A stretch of 64,000 nucleotides of DNA from JAJPHT01 sp035526585 (GCA_035526585.1 DATLCC010000087.1:1-64000); one strand, 5' to 3'. Positions 1 through 9,233 are shown, numbered from the stretch's first letter. Numbers and translations are program-made. Notes: generated by a model from the letters alone, not told the origin.

Positions 1-2
1 CC

Positions 3-974
3 CCCACCATCCACCTCGAAAGCCCCACCCCCCACACCACCCTCCGAGGCGACCACCTCCTCCGCGGCACCACCCAAGGCCCACGCAACATCACCCACGT
101 CGAACTCCAACTACGCCGCGACAACTACGCCTACAGCGGAAGCCGCGACCCCTGGCGCCAAACCACCGGCACCACCGACTGGCACACCCTCCTCGACACC
201 CGCGCCTTCCCCGACGGAGACTACGACCTCGTCATCCGCGCGACCGACGACGCCCACGGCACAGGCCTCACCCACACCCCCATCACCATCCAGAACGGAC
301 CCACACCCAACCAGATCACCATCCAACTCGCAGACCCCCCCACCCACATCGACACCGACACCACCCTCCGCGCCAGCGCCTTCCACCCCGAAGGCGTCAC
401 CCACATCCGCTATCGCATCGACCACGACGACTGGACCACGGAGACGGAGAACCCCCTCGCCTTCACCATCGACATCCACCCCAACACCCTCACACCCGGC
501 CCACACACCCTCGAGATCCAAGCCTACCACGGGATCACCGAAACCACCAACACCACACACACCTTCACCATCCCCGGCCAAACCCCCACCCTCATCATCG
601 ACGAACCCCCCAACCAAGTCGCCCACGCCCTCATCCGCGCCACCGGCCGCATCCACCACGAAGGACGCGCCCAATACCGCATCGACCAAACCCTCTGGCA
701 AAACCTCCCCCCAGGACCCACCTGGAACCTCAGCACCGACACCCTCCCCTACCACGGCGGAAACCACACCCTCCAACTCCGCGCCATCAGCCCCGACGGA
801 CGACTCACCAGCGAACCCAAGACCTACCGCATCGAGATCATCAACCCACCCTTCACCCACAGCGACCAGACCCAACCCAACGAACACGCCGACCACGACG
901 TGCCCGCCCCGACCATACCCACACTCCTCGCCGCCCTGACCCTCCTCGCCGCCGCACGACGCAAGATGACGTGA
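3..974 (+). CDS. C-terminal part of a large secreted surface protein with a sorting-like tail
   Basis: The frame is open from the window edge to the TGA at 972-974, giving 323 residues with the start outside the window. The protein is rich in Thr, His and Pro and has repeated beta-sandwich-like stretches (for example DGDYDLVIRATDD near residue 75), suggesting Ig-like or fibronectin-like extracellular domains. The last residues are VPAP, then a hydrophobic stretch ending LLAAARRKMT, which resembles archaeal PGF-CTERM-type anchors that an archaeosortase cleaves. Base use is unlike most neighbours: C makes up over half of the plus strand, and third codon positions are C or A with little G. The family is not identifiable; secretion and anchoring are inferred. 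Confidence 0.7.
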   Translation, partial: PTIHLESPTPHTTLRGDHLLRGTTQGPRNITHVELQLRRDNYAYSGSRDPWRQTTGTTDWHTLLDTRAFPDGDYDLVIRATDDAHGTGLTHTPITIQNGPTPNQITIQLADPPTHIDTDTTLRASAFHPEGVTHIRYRIDHDDWTTETENPLAFTIDIHPNTLTPGPHTLEIQAYHGITETTNTTHTFTIPGQTPTLIIDEPPNQVAHALIRATGRIHHEGRAQYRIDQTLWQNLPPGPTWNLSTDTLPYHGGNHTLQLRAISPDGRLTSEPKTYRIEIINPPFTHSDQTQPNEHADHDVPAPTIPTLLAALTLLAAARRKMT

Positions 975-1049
975 AGCCCCGAAAGGATTGATATCCCCCA
1001 GACGCCTCGCCACACCGGTTCGGCCGGCAGTCGCGACGCTGGCACCCGA

Positions 1050-1097
1050 CGCCGCGCGCATGAAGCGCGGCGCACACGCTGACGGGCCAGCGTCAGC
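1050..1097. terminator. Two tandem hairpins after the surface-protein gene
   Basis: An inverted repeat with arms CGCCGCGC/GCGCGGCG (1050-1072) is followed by GCTGACG/CGTCAGC with a 6-base loop (1078-1097). They lie between the stop at 974 and the Lhr start. No clear T-run follows, so a termination role is a guess. The rest of 975-1213 shows no gene. Confidence 0.3.
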
Positions 1098-1213
1098 TCC
1101 GGCGGCCGGACCGGTGGTGGTGGCGGGGGAGGGGCCCGCAGTTCGGTCAGCCCAGCGCGAGCTTTCGGCGCCCCCTCCGCAAGCGCTAACGGCGCATCCC
1201 GTCATCGTCGGCC

Positions 1214-3508
1214 GTGGACGCTCGTCTTGCGTCGTGGTTGGCGCGTGCGCATGGGGCGCCTACGGAGGCGCAGGCGCGGACGGCGGGGCCCTTGGCCGCG
1301 GGGCGGCATCTTCTGCTTTCGAGTCCGACGGGGTCGGGGAAGACGTTGGCGGCGTTCTTGCCGATCTTGTCGGCGCTTGCGGCGGAGCCGCTGGAGGAGC
1401 GGACGTATTGCGTGTATGTGTCGCCGTTGAAGGCGCTCGTGAATGACATGGCGCGGAACCTGGCGGGGCCGATCGAGGGGGCGCAGCTCCCGATCCGGGT
1501 GGCGGTGCGGACGGGGGATACGTCGGCGTATCGGCGGTCGCGGCAGCTCCGGCAGCCGCCGCACATCCTGATCACGACGCCGGAGTCGTTGGCGCTCCTT
1601 CTCACGAGCCCGAAGGCGCGGGGGGCGCTCCTTGGCGTGCGTTTCGTCGTGGTGGATGAGATCCACAGCATCGCCGAGTCGAAGCGGGGGACGCAGCTCG
1701 CGTTGACGTTGGAGCGTCTCGCTGCGTATGCGGGGGAGTTCCAGCGCGTGGGTCTTTCGGCGACGGTGCGTCCGTTGGCCGAGGTGGCGGCGTTCCTCGG
1801 CGGGGATCGTCCCGTGTTGATCGTGGAGGTGCAGCCCCGGGGCGCGCCGGAGCTGGACGTCGTCATGCCGGCGGCGGATCCGTTGCTGTATCCGAAGGCG
1901 GCGTTGGAGACGAGCGTGCTCGGTCTCGTGGAGCGGGAGATGGCGCGCAGCCGCACGCTCCTTGTGTTCACGAACACGCGTGCTTCGGCGGAGGGGCTCG
2001 CGCGCCAGCTGAAGGCGCGTCATTCGCGCGAGGATGCGCCGCCGGAGGAGATCGAGCTGGTCCTGCCGCATCATGGGAGCCTCAGCCGCGAGACGAGGCA
2101 TGATGTCGAGGCGCGCCTCAAGACGGGGCGCGTGCGCTGCGTCGTGGCGTCCAGCAGCCTGGAGCTTGGGATCCACGTGGACACGGTGGATCGCGTGCTT
2201 CTCCTGGACAATCCGAAGGGGTCCGCGCGCACGCTGCAGCGCATCGGGCGCAGCGGGCACGTGCCGGGGGCGACGGCCCGCGCGACGCTCGTGGTCGAGG
2301 ATCCCTGCGAGCTCCCCGAGGCGCATGCGTTGGCGCGTCTCGCGCGCGAACGGCGCGTCGAGGACGTGCGCATCCCGTACGGGCCGTTGGACGTCCTCAT
2401 GCAGCATCTCGTGGCGTCGCGCTTCGAGCTGCCCCTCGGCCCGGATGCGCTCTTTGCGTTGACGCGCCGGGCGCACAGCTACAGGTCGCTTTCGCGGCCC
2501 GAGTTCGATGCGGTGTATGGCGACCTTCCGCGGATGCCGCGGTTCGTCTACATGCAGAACGCGGGCACGATCCCCGAGACGAGCCTCCTCAAGGTCTTCC
2601 ACAAAGACACGTACGTGGGCGAGATCGAGGAGGACTTCGCCTCCCGTCTGGAGGAGGACAGCCTTTTTCTCCTGGCGGGTCGCGCGTGGCGTTACGTGAG
2701 CGCCGGGTTGGCCCGCATCCATGTGGTGCCGGCGCGGGGCGACCCTTCCGTCCCGATCTGGCGGGGAGAAGGCCTCGGCGCGACCACACTCCTCGCCGAG
2801 GAGCGATGTTCCGTACTCCGTCACGCAAAAGACGATTATCCGTGGATGGAGTTGCAGGAACGCTGGGCAGGGCACCCATGCGAAGGGGCGCTCGTCGAAA
2901 GCTTCCCTGCCGGCACGTGGGGGCGCGCGGTCGTCTTCCATGCGCACCTCGGCCGTCGCGCGAACAGCGCCCTCGCCTGCGCGCTCGCGCTCCGCGCCGA
3001 GAGCGACTTCACCGCCACGGATTGGGGGTTCGCGCTCCTGCGCGAGCGCGGCTGGAAGCCGTCGCGCACCGCGCTGCGCGCGCTCTTCGCCGACCCTCTC
3101 GAGCCTTCCGTCCGGAAGGCGATCCAGGAGAGCGATCTCCTGCGGCGTCGCTTCCGCCACGTCGCGATGCGCGCGCTCGTCGTCCGCCGGCGACAGGGTG
3201 AGGGGCTCGGTCGTCGCCAGAAGTGGGCGGATCGCCTGCTTCGCGACCTTCCCGCGGAGCATCCGCTCGTGCGCGAAGCATACGCGGAATGCCTGCGCGA
3301 CGCGATGGACGTCGACGCCGCCGATGCGTGGCGTGCTTCCGTCGCGGATGGCCGTCTTACCATGAAGCTCGTCGATTCGCGACCGTGCGGCTCGCCGCTC
3401 GCGGCGCGCATCCTCGCGGCCCCGGGCGCGTGGCGCCACGACGACCTGCGCGAGCACGCGGACGCGATCGACATGTACGGCGCGATCAGCGCGCGATCAC
3501 GACGATGA
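1214..3508 (+). CDS. lhr: Lhr-family superfamily 2 DNA/RNA helicase
   Basis: A 764-residue ATP-dependent helicase of the Lhr (large helicase-related) family, which remodels DNA or DNA:RNA hybrids in repair. Visible motifs, in order: SSPTGSGKT (motif I, residues 35-43), DEIHS (motif II), SATVR (motif III), SSLELGIH (motif V) and QRIGRSGH (motif VI). The C-terminal half is consistent with the Lhr-core winged-helix and domain 4. The length is slightly short for the core. The start is GTG at 1214, chosen because the next residues already carry the family's Q-motif-like PTEAQ segment. The gene converges on NMD3 and overlaps it by 23 bases. Confidence 0.92.
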   Translation: MDARLASWLARAHGAPTEAQARTAGPLAAGRHLLLSSPTGSGKTLAAFLPILSALAAEPLEERTYCVYVSPLKALVNDMARNLAGPIEGAQLPIRVAVRTGDTSAYRRSRQLRQPPHILITTPESLALLLTSPKARGALLGVRFVVVDEIHSIAESKRGTQLALTLERLAAYAGEFQRVGLSATVRPLAEVAAFLGGDRPVLIVEVQPRGAPELDVVMPAADPLLYPKAALETSVLGLVEREMARSRTLLVFTNTRASAEGLARQLKARHSREDAPPEEIELVLPHHGSLSRETRHDVEARLKTGRVRCVVASSSLELGIHVDTVDRVLLLDNPKGSARTLQRIGRSGHVPGATARATLVVEDPCELPEAHALARLARERRVEDVRIPYGPLDVLMQHLVASRFELPLGPDALFALTRRAHSYRSLSRPEFDAVYGDLPRMPRFVYMQNAGTIPETSLLKVFHKDTYVGEIEEDFASRLEEDSLFLLAGRAWRYVSAGLARIHVVPARGDPSVPIWRGEGLGATTLLAEERCSVLRHAKDDYPWMELQERWAGHPCEGALVESFPAGTWGRAVVFHAHLGRRANSALACALALRAESDFTATDWGFALLRERGWKPSRTALRALFADPLEPSVRKAIQESDLLRRRFRHVAMRALVVRRRQGEGLGRRQKWADRLLRDLPAEHPLVREAYAECLRDAMDVDAADAWRASVADGRLTMKLVDSRPCGSPLAARILAAPGAWRHDDLREHADAIDMYGAISARSRR

Positions 3509-4529
3509 GCTCGCCGTCGTGCTTGATGACCTGCACGGTCGGCCCGACGCTCGCGAGCGCCGTGGGACGCAGCACGCTCACGGTCTCGTAGCTCCACGGG
3601 TCCAGGAGCTGCAGCTCCTTCTCGTCCGAGCTCACGACGACCGCCTCGCGCGCGTTCGCGGGCGAGAGCACCTGCGCGCGCTCGACCTCGGCGCGCTCGA
3701 CGTGGCGCAGGCGGCCGCCGTGGAGCTCGAGGAGCTGCACCGTCTTCTGGCCGATGCTGGACACGGTGAAGATCTCGTCGTCCAGGACGATGATATCGTT
3801 CGCGCGGTACTCGGGGAGCTTCACCGCGAACGTCAGACGGATGAGATCGAGGCCGTCCTTCTGGCCGACGGTCTTGGGATGCTCGGAGGTCTTGCCGCCG
3901 AACTCGTTCGCGATCTGCTTCGCGAGCATGCGACCGCCGTTCGTCGTGCCCATGTAGATGTCGAGGCCTCGATCCACCTCTTCGTCCTTGAGCACGAACG
4001 CCTGGCGATCGCCTCCCTCGACGACGCGCTCGATGAAGCGGCTCGCGAGCGCCTTGATCGCGCGCATCTCGTCGCGGGGCATGTCACGGCGCGTCGCCCG
4101 CACCTGCACGATCGCCTCGTAGTAGCCGCCCTGCACGCGGCTGCACCGGACGCACGTCGCGTTCTTGATGCGGCTGCGCGTCTTGAGCTCGCTCTCGAAG
4201 GGGACGCCTTCGGCGACTCCTCCCGCGCGCACGTTCACGGTGAAGTTGCGCTCGTCCTCGGCCACGATGTCCATCTTGAGGCGCGCCTTCTCGACCGGCT
4301 TTGCGAACTCGATCGCCTCGCGGACCGCATCCTCGACGATGGGCTCCATCGCGCCATGCCCTTCGAGCCACAGCTCGCCGCGCTTGCGCGAATGGCAGTG
4401 CACGCACACCTCGACGTCGACGTGGTCGCGCACCTTCGCGAGCACGTTCTTTTCGAGGTAGCAGGAGGAGCACTCGCCTCTTCGAAGCTCGTCGAAGGGC
4501 GTCTCCTTCCCGCAGACGACGCAGAACAC
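3486..4529 (-). CDS. nmd3: NMD3-family ribosome-associated protein
   Basis: This 347-residue archaeal NMD3 homologue is the counterpart of the eukaryotic 60S export adaptor; in archaea it is thought to act in large-subunit maturation. The N-terminus holds zinc-binding CxxC pairs (CVVC, CSSC, CVHC, and CVRC further on). The start is a GTG at 4529 with a TATA-like GCTTATC about 28 bases upstream, implying a leaderless transcript. The DUF424 gene lies just upstream on the same strand, a pairing I associate with archaeal genomes. The 3' end overlaps the convergent lhr gene. Confidence 0.92.
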   Translation of the reverse strand: MFCVVCGKETPFDELRRGECSSCYLEKNVLAKVRDHVDVEVCVHCHSRKRGELWLEGHGAMEPIVEDAVREAIEFAKPVEKARLKMDIVAEDERNFTVNVRAGGVAEGVPFESELKTRSRIKNATCVRCSRVQGGYYEAIVQVRATRRDMPRDEMRAIKALASRFIERVVEGGDRQAFVLKDEEVDRGLDIYMGTTNGGRMLAKQIANEFGGKTSEHPKTVGQKDGLDLIRLTFAVKLPEYRANDIIVLDDEIFTVSSIGQKTVQLLELHGGRLRHVERAEVERAQVLSPANAREAVVVSSDEKELQLLDPWSYETVSVLRPTALASVGPTVQVIKHDGELIVVIAR

Positions 4530-4550
4530 GAAAACGCTGACCCCTGCCCC

Positions 4551-4560
4551 CCTGATAAGC
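4551..4560 (-). promoter_or_regulatory. TATA-like promoter of nmd3
   Basis: GCTTATCAGG on the minus strand, centred about 28 bases before the GTG at 4529. The spacing fits a leaderless archaeal transcript. Confidence 0.5.
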
Positions 4561-4576
4561 GTTCGCCGGGGCGAGC

Positions 4577-4861
4577 TCAGGCCGTGACCATCTGGGCGTG
4601 CGGGACGCCTTGGATGTCGAGCACGTTGTCGGGGTGGACGAAGCCGTGCTGGATCGCGAGGGTCACGACGTCGACGCCGACAAGGTTGGCGATCGTGCAG
4701 ACCGCAAGCTGGCGCACCACCTCCTGCGCGTCGGCGCCGTCCGTCCCGTAGAAATCCGGAAGGACGTGCAAGCGCATGTTCCCCTCGCGGAAGAGCTTGC
4801 CCACGAGGCCCGCGTCGCTCACCGCCACGAGCACTTCACGCCCCTGACGGTGGATGCGCAT
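4577..4861 (-). CDS. DUF424 family archaeal protein
   Basis: A small conserved archaeal protein of unknown function (DUF424), 94 residues from the ATG at 4861. Family hallmarks are visible: a VAVSDAGLVGKLFREG-like stretch, FYGTDGA, CTIANLVG, and the closing VLDIQGVPHAQ. The frame stays open upstream to 4957, but family proteins begin near MRIHRQGREVLVAV, so the internal ATG was chosen. It sits 47 bases upstream of nmd3 on the same strand, and the conserved company suggests a translation-related role. This is inference from context. Confidence 0.82.
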   Translation of the reverse strand: MRIHRQGREVLVAVSDAGLVGKLFREGNMRLHVLPDFYGTDGADAQEVVRQLAVCTIANLVGVDVVTLAIQHGFVHPDNVLDIQGVPHAQMVTA

Positions 4862-5071
4862 GCGGAACGGATGCGGGTCCACGCGGAGGATACGTCGCGC
4901 ATTCCATGAAAAGGTGCCGGGCAACCGCAGATTCAAGCCGATGACGCGCCAACGCACCTCGAGGCGCGGGCCGCGTCATGCGAGCCCGCCATCGCCGTCC
5001 CGCGGGTGCCTCCCCATTGTACAGCCTCCCAAGCCCGCGGGACGGGCCTCTTTGTCTCCTTCGCACCGCGT

Positions 5072-5092
5072 GACACGCCGCTCCGGCGTGTC
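5072..5092 (-). terminator. Hairpin downstream of the creatininase-family gene
   Basis: GACACGCC and GGCGTGTC form an 8-bp perfect stem with a 5-base loop, 11 bases past the stop of the minus-strand gene ending at 5104. No strong T-run follows. The wider 4862-5103 gap shows no convincing gene. Confidence 0.4.
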
Positions 5093-5103
5093 CGTTCAAG
5101 GGT

Positions 5104-5823
5104 CTATTGCTGCTGCAAGACTTCCACGAGCCGGTCGCAGATCCATCGGTTCGCCGCGCGGCCCAGGGCGGCGCTTGCGAGGCTGGGGTCGCCCATGACG
5201 CCGCTCGGGAAACGCCGCTCGGGGTGTGCCTCCACGAGGAACTCGGGGAACTCCACCTTGTGCGCCGCGGACGTCCCCTGCACGAGCTCCGGGCGCAGCG
5301 CCATCATGCGGCTCGTCTCGATCGCGCCTGCGTGCCCATCCCATCGCGGCACGTCAACGCCGGCCGCGGCCTTCGCGTCGAAGCCTGGCAACAGTTCGTA
5401 GTCGCTGAGGACGAAGACGCGCATGTGCGGATGGCGCTCGACGACCTCCTCCGCCGCGAGCTTCAGCGCGCGCATGTGGGCGCCGCCTGCGTGGCCGGAG
5501 ACGAATGCCACCGTTCGGATATCATGGCGCTGGCAGTCCAGCAGGATCTCCTTCGCGAGCGCGCGCACCGTGTCGAACGAGAGCGAGAAGGAGCCTGGGA
5601 AGTTCTTCGTGGAGCTGCAGTTGCCGTAGTTCAACGGAGGCGCGACGAGGCATCCGAGGCGTTCCGCAACCTCGTCGCAGGTCGCGACGGCCTGGATCGT
5701 GTCCGTGTCGAGGGGAAGGTGGGGCCCGTGCTCCTCCACGATGCCCACGGGGACAAGGAGCGGGGGCTTCGGGTCGAGCGCGGCGAACCCGGGGCTCGTG
5801 AGCTCTCCGAGGCGGAGGGGCAT
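5104..5823 (-). CDS. Creatininase-family amidohydrolase (ArfB/MftE-like)
   Basis: A metal-dependent hydrolase of the creatininase fold, 239 residues. The metal-site motif EEHGPHLPLDTD is near the N-terminus, followed by NYGNCSSTKNFPG, SGHAGGAHM (in place of the usual HGNGGN) and a conserved E in GAIETS. Archaeal members include the formamide hydrolase ArfB of flavin/F420 biosynthesis, and this is a candidate, but creatininase-like paralogues are numerous and sequence alone does not settle the substrate. The ATG at 5823 is preferred over the GTG at 5835 because a TATA-like GTTCTTATCG is centred 27 bases upstream. It is divergent from purE. Confidence 0.75.
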   Translation of the reverse strand: MPLRLGELTSPGFAALDPKPPLLVPVGIVEEHGPHLPLDTDTIQAVATCDEVAERLGCLVAPPLNYGNCSSTKNFPGSFSLSFDTVRALAKEILLDCQRHDIRTVAFVSGHAGGAHMRALKLAAEEVVERHPHMRVFVLSDYELLPGFDAKAAAGVDVPRWDGHAGAIETSRMMALRPELVQGTSAAHKVEFPEFLVEAHPERRFPSGVMGDPSLASAALGRAANRWICDRLVEVLQQQ

Positions 5824-5845
5824 GGCGGGGCGCACCCCTCCGAAA

Positions 5846-5855
5846 CGATAAGAAC
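5846..5855. promoter_or_regulatory. Shared TATA-like element between creatininase gene and purE
   Basis: One 10-base element reads GTTCTTATCG towards the minus-strand gene and CGATAAGAAC towards purE. Its centre is 27 bases from the ATG at 5823 and 30 from the ATG at 5880, both suited to leaderless starts. No other AT-rich box lies in the 56-base gap. Confidence 0.5.
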
Positions 5856-5879
5856 CCTGACCCGGTTCGCCGCGCCGGC

Positions 5880-6365
5880 ATGGCCGACCGTCCCCGCGTG
5901 GGCATCATCATGGGGAGCAAGAGCGACTGGGCGACCATGCGCGGGGCGAGCGAGCTCCTCGCGGAGCTGGGCGTCGCGCACGAGACCCGCGTCGTCTCCG
6001 CGCACCGCACGCCCGACCTTCTCTTCGAGTACGCCTCGACGGCCGAGTCGCGAGGCATCCAGGTCATCATCGCCGGGGCCGGCGGCGCGGCGCACCTTCC
6101 CGGCATGGCCGCCGCGAAGACGACTCTCCCCGTGCTCGGCGTCCCCGTGCAGTCGAAGGCCCTGAACGGCATGGACTCGCTCCTCTCCATCGTGCAGATG
6201 CCGCGTGGCGTCCCGGTCGGCACGCTGGCCATCGGCGAGGCCGGCGCCGTGAACGCTGCGCTCCTTGCGTGCTCGATCCTTGCCCTCCACGACCCGGCCC
6301 TCGCGGACGCGCTCAAGAAGCGCCGCGAGGCCGAGGCGCAGCGCGTCGTCGGGGAGTCGCTGTGA
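5880..6365 (+). CDS. purE: N5-carboxyaminoimidazole ribonucleotide mutase PurE (class I)
   Basis: PurE converts N5-CAIR to CAIR in de novo purine synthesis. At 161 residues it matches the class I family length. Visible motifs are GIIMGSKSDW, VSAHRTPD and IIAGAGGAAHLPGM, which form the nucleotide-binding active site. The class I assignment is supported by the adjacent purK, whose start codon GTG overlaps the purE stop (GTGA), so the two are translationally coupled. Confidence 0.95.
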   Translation: MADRPRVGIIMGSKSDWATMRGASELLAELGVAHETRVVSAHRTPDLLFEYASTAESRGIQVIIAGAGGAAHLPGMAAAKTTLPVLGVPVQSKALNGMDSLLSIVQMPRGVPVGTLAIGEAGAVNAALLACSILALHDPALADALKKRREAEAQRVVGESL

Positions 6366-7504
6366 CCCTCGCGCCCGGCGCGACCATCGGCATCCTGGGC
6401 GGCGGCCAGCTCGGGCGCATGATCGGCCTCGAGGCGAAGAAGATGGGCTACCGCATCGCGGTCCTGGACCCCGACCCCGACGGCCCCGCCGCGCAGGTCG
6501 CCGACGCGTTCGTGAAGGGCGCGTGGACCGATGCACCCAAGATGGTCGAGCTCGCGCGCGCCTCCGACGTCGTCACCGTCGAGACGGAGCACCTGCCGTG
6601 GGAAGGCCTCGCGGAGGTCGAGAAGCTCGGCGTTCCGCTGCGCCCCGGCTCCGCCGTCCTGCGTGTCGTGCAGGACCGCGCGCGCCAGAAGGAGTTCCTC
6701 GCGCGCCACGGCTTCCCGCAGCCCGGCTTCGCGCTCGTCCACGACGCCGCCTCGCTCGCTCGCGCGGTCGCCGCCGTCGGCGCGCCCGCGGTCCTCAAGT
6801 CGCTCCTTGGCGGCTACGACGGCAAGGGCCAGTCGCGCGCGCGCACCGCCGCCGATGCCGAGGACGCCTGGGCGCGCATAGGCCGCGCGGCGTGCATCTA
6901 CGAGGCGTTCGTCCCGTTCGAGCGCGAGGTGAGCGTCGTCCTCGCGCGCGGCATCGATGGCGCCGTTGCGTACTACCCCCTCGCCGAGAACGTGCACGTG
7001 GACGGCATCCTGCACACGACGCTCGCGCCCGCGCGCGTGCCGCCCGCCGTCGAGGCGCGCGCGCAGGCGATCGCGCGCGGGATCGCCGACGCGTTGGGCC
7101 ACGTCGGCGTGATGGCCGTGGAGATGTTCCTGCTCCCCGACGGCTCGCTCCAGGTGAACGAGATCGCGCCGCGCGTGCACAACTCCGGCCACTTCACGCT
7201 GGGCGCGTGCGCCACGAGCCAGTTCGAGCAGCACGCGCGCGCCGTCTGCGGCCTTCCGCTTGGCGACCCGTCGCTCTTGCGCCCCGCGTGCATGCTGAAC
7301 GTGCTGGGCGACGCGTGGATGCCCCACGAGCCCGACTGGGCCGACGTGCTCTCGATCCCCGGCGCGCGCCTTCACCTCTACGGCAAGCGCGAGGCGCGCC
7401 GAGGACGCAAGATGGGGCATGTCACCATCCTCCACGAGCGCGCGGAGGAGGCGCTTCGCCTCGCGCACGACGCGCATGCGCGCATCGGCGGAGGCGCGCT
7501 GTGA
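6362..7504 (+). CDS. purK: N5-carboxyaminoimidazole ribonucleotide synthase PurK
   Basis: An ATP-grasp ligase that makes N5-CAIR from AIR, bicarbonate and ATP, feeding PurE. The 380-residue protein opens GILGGGQLGRMIGLEAKKMGYR, contains the ATP-grasp lysine region VLKSLLGGYDGKGQ, and the metal site EMFLLPDGSLQVNEIAPRVHNSGH. The start is the GTG at 6362, overlapping the purE stop by four bases; an upstream in-frame opening inside purE was discarded. The stop likewise overlaps the GTG of the next gene. Confidence 0.95.
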   Translation: MTLAPGATIGILGGGQLGRMIGLEAKKMGYRIAVLDPDPDGPAAQVADAFVKGAWTDAPKMVELARASDVVTVETEHLPWEGLAEVEKLGVPLRPGSAVLRVVQDRARQKEFLARHGFPQPGFALVHDAASLARAVAAVGAPAVLKSLLGGYDGKGQSRARTAADAEDAWARIGRAACIYEAFVPFEREVSVVLARGIDGAVAYYPLAENVHVDGILHTTLAPARVPPAVEARAQAIARGIADALGHVGVMAVEMFLLPDGSLQVNEIAPRVHNSGHFTLGACATSQFEQHARAVCGLPLGDPSLLRPACMLNVLGDAWMPHEPDWADVLSIPGARLHLYGKREARRGRKMGHVTILHERAEEALRLAHDAHARIGGGAL

Positions 7505-8343
7505 GCGAGATCGACCCGCGCCGCCTGCAGCGGCATGTGCGCGAGACCCTGCGCGCGCAATCGCAGCCGACGCGCGTCGGCCCGTTCACGTGCTTCTTCC
7601 ATCCCGATGCGCCGTATGCGGAGCTCAACGTCGCCGTCCCGGACGATCCCGTCGAGGGGCGCCGCGTGCCCGTGCTCGGGCAGGAGGCCGCGGGCGTCGC
7701 GGCCGTGCCGGACGACGATCCCGAGTACGCCCTCATGATGGTCGAGGCGCAGTTCCGCGCGCGCAAGCGCGTCCCGCGCGTCGAGCTCGTGGCCGAATGC
7801 CACCCCTCCTGGCCGTCCATCCTCGAGAAGGCCGGGTTCCGCCAGGCGGCGAGCGTGCCGCTCCTCGTGAGCACGGAGGCGAGCTGGAGATCCGCGCCCG
7901 AGGTGCCCGGCATGCTCTTCGAGGCGGTCCTCCCGACGACGGCGTGGGGCACCGTGAAACGATATCTCGAGGTGCAGCGCGACGCCTTCGGCCTCGCGAT
8001 GTCCATCCCGGACGAGGCGCCACACGATCCGTGGTCCGCGCTTGGCATCGGCGCGGGCGTCCTTGCGAGCATCGAGGGCGTCGCGGTGGGCGCGGGCGGC
8101 TTCACCGCGCCGCGCGAGGGGCTTTGCGAGATCCGCGGCCTCGCCGTCTCGCCGGACGCGCGACGCCGGGGCATCGGCACCTTCCTCCTCTCCGCCCTCG
8201 CGCGCGTCGCGCACGATGGTGGCATCGAAGGGGTCGTCGCGACGCCCGACGGCCCGAGGACCGCGCGCATGGCGAAGCGCGCAGGCTACGTCCCTTCGGC
8301 GACGCTTCTCGCGTTCACAGCGGAAGACGCTGCTGCGCCGTGA
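7501..8343 (+). CDS. GNAT-family N-acetyltransferase
   Basis: A 280-residue protein beginning with GTG at 7501, overlapping the purK stop. The C-terminal third has the GNAT acetyl-CoA loop: EIRGLAVSPDARRRGIGTFLLSAL (R/Q-x-x-G-x-G/A type), followed by the expected helix and strand. The N-terminal half looks like a divergent second acetyltransferase-type domain with AECHPSWPSILEKAGF. The substrate is unknown. Although coupled to purEK, no link to purine synthesis can be shown. Its 3' end overlaps the convergent DUF72 gene by 29 bases. Confidence 0.8.
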   Translation: MSEIDPRRLQRHVRETLRAQSQPTRVGPFTCFFHPDAPYAELNVAVPDDPVEGRRVPVLGQEAAGVAAVPDDDPEYALMMVEAQFRARKRVPRVELVAECHPSWPSILEKAGFRQAASVPLLVSTEASWRSAPEVPGMLFEAVLPTTAWGTVKRYLEVQRDAFGLAMSIPDEAPHDPWSALGIGAGVLASIEGVAVGAGGFTAPREGLCEIRGLAVSPDARRRGIGTFLLSALARVAHDGGIEGVVATPDGPRTARMAKRAGYVPSATLLAFTAEDAAAP

Positions 8344-9196
8344 GCTTGGGCCGCGGCGCGGGCGCGGGGGCGCCGACGAGCTCGGCGAGGTCGATCGCGT
8401 TGGCGACGGCCTGCGCGCGCGGCGCGTTGTTGAAGTAGCATCGCACTTCGCGTCCCGCCCGCTGATGCTCGCGCACTCGCTCCGCGACGGGGGCGAGCTC
8501 CTCCCGGCGATACAGGTAGTCGTAGCGCGCGCCGTCGCGCAGCGCGCCCTCCTGCGCCCACGCGTCCGCGGCGCGCCCGTGGAAGCGCAGGTACGCGTGG
8601 CGCGCGCCAAGCGGGGCGCGCACGTCGGGCGCGCCGGGGACGTCGGCTTCCACGAGGCACACGTCGCCGGTCGTGAACAGCTTGTCGAGCATCGGGACGA
8701 CGCAGCCGTTCTCTACCCAGGACGTGTGGCGCAGCTCGAGGGCGACGCGGCGCTCGGCGAGGGGCGTCAGGGCGTCGAGGAGCGCGGCCGCGTTCTCGGC
8801 CGAGGCGAGGAAGGTGGGCGGCAGCTGCACGAGGACGGCGCCCAGCAGCCCTTCGCCCGCGAGCGGGTCGAGGACTTCGCGATCGAAGCGCCCGACCCAT
8901 TCCCGGGCGGCGTCGACGTCGCCCGTGGGGAGCGCTTCGTGCGTGATGGTGCGCGGGAGCTTCAGGCTGTACTCGAAGGGCGCGCGCTGCTGCAGGGCGA
9001 CGCCGTCCCGCGACCAGTCGGCGACGAGCGCCTCGTCCGGGAAGCGGTCGAAGGAGGAGCTGAGCTCGACGCTGCGGAAGCGGGTCGCGTAATGGGCGAG
9101 CCACGCCTCGGGGCGGGCGCGCAGGTGGACCGGGTAGAACGGGCCGACCCAGTCGGGGTGGCTCCATCCTGTCGTGCCGACGAGCGCCCGCGCCAT
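8315..9196 (-). CDS. DUF72 family protein
   Basis: A 293-residue TIM-barrel-like DUF72 protein of unknown biochemical function. Family features include the start ALVGTTGWSHPDWVGPFYP, the segment FRSVELSSSFDRFP, VQLPPTF, ALELRHTSW and LRFHGR. The ATG at 9196 is supported by the TATA-like CCTTATCTTG 28-37 bases upstream. The frame continues upstream without family similarity, so that extension was dropped. It is convergent with the GNAT gene. Confidence 0.88.
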   Translation of the reverse strand: MARALVGTTGWSHPDWVGPFYPVHLRARPEAWLAHYATRFRSVELSSSFDRFPDEALVADWSRDGVALQQRAPFEYSLKLPRTITHEALPTGDVDAAREWVGRFDREVLDPLAGEGLLGAVLVQLPPTFLASAENAAALLDALTPLAERRVALELRHTSWVENGCVVPMLDKLFTTGDVCLVEADVPGAPDVRAPLGARHAYLRFHGRAADAWAQEGALRDGARYDYLYRREELAPVAERVREHQRAGREVRCYFNNAPRAQAVANAIDLAELVGAPAPAPRPKLTAQQRLPL

Positions 9197-9223
9197 GATG
9201 ATACGACGAGGCAGGCGAGCCCA

Positions 9224-9233
9224 CAAGATAAGG
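9224..9233 (-). promoter_or_regulatory. TATA-like promoter of the DUF72 gene
   Basis: CCTTATCTTG on the minus strand, centred about 32 bases before the ATG at 9196. Confidence 0.45.
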
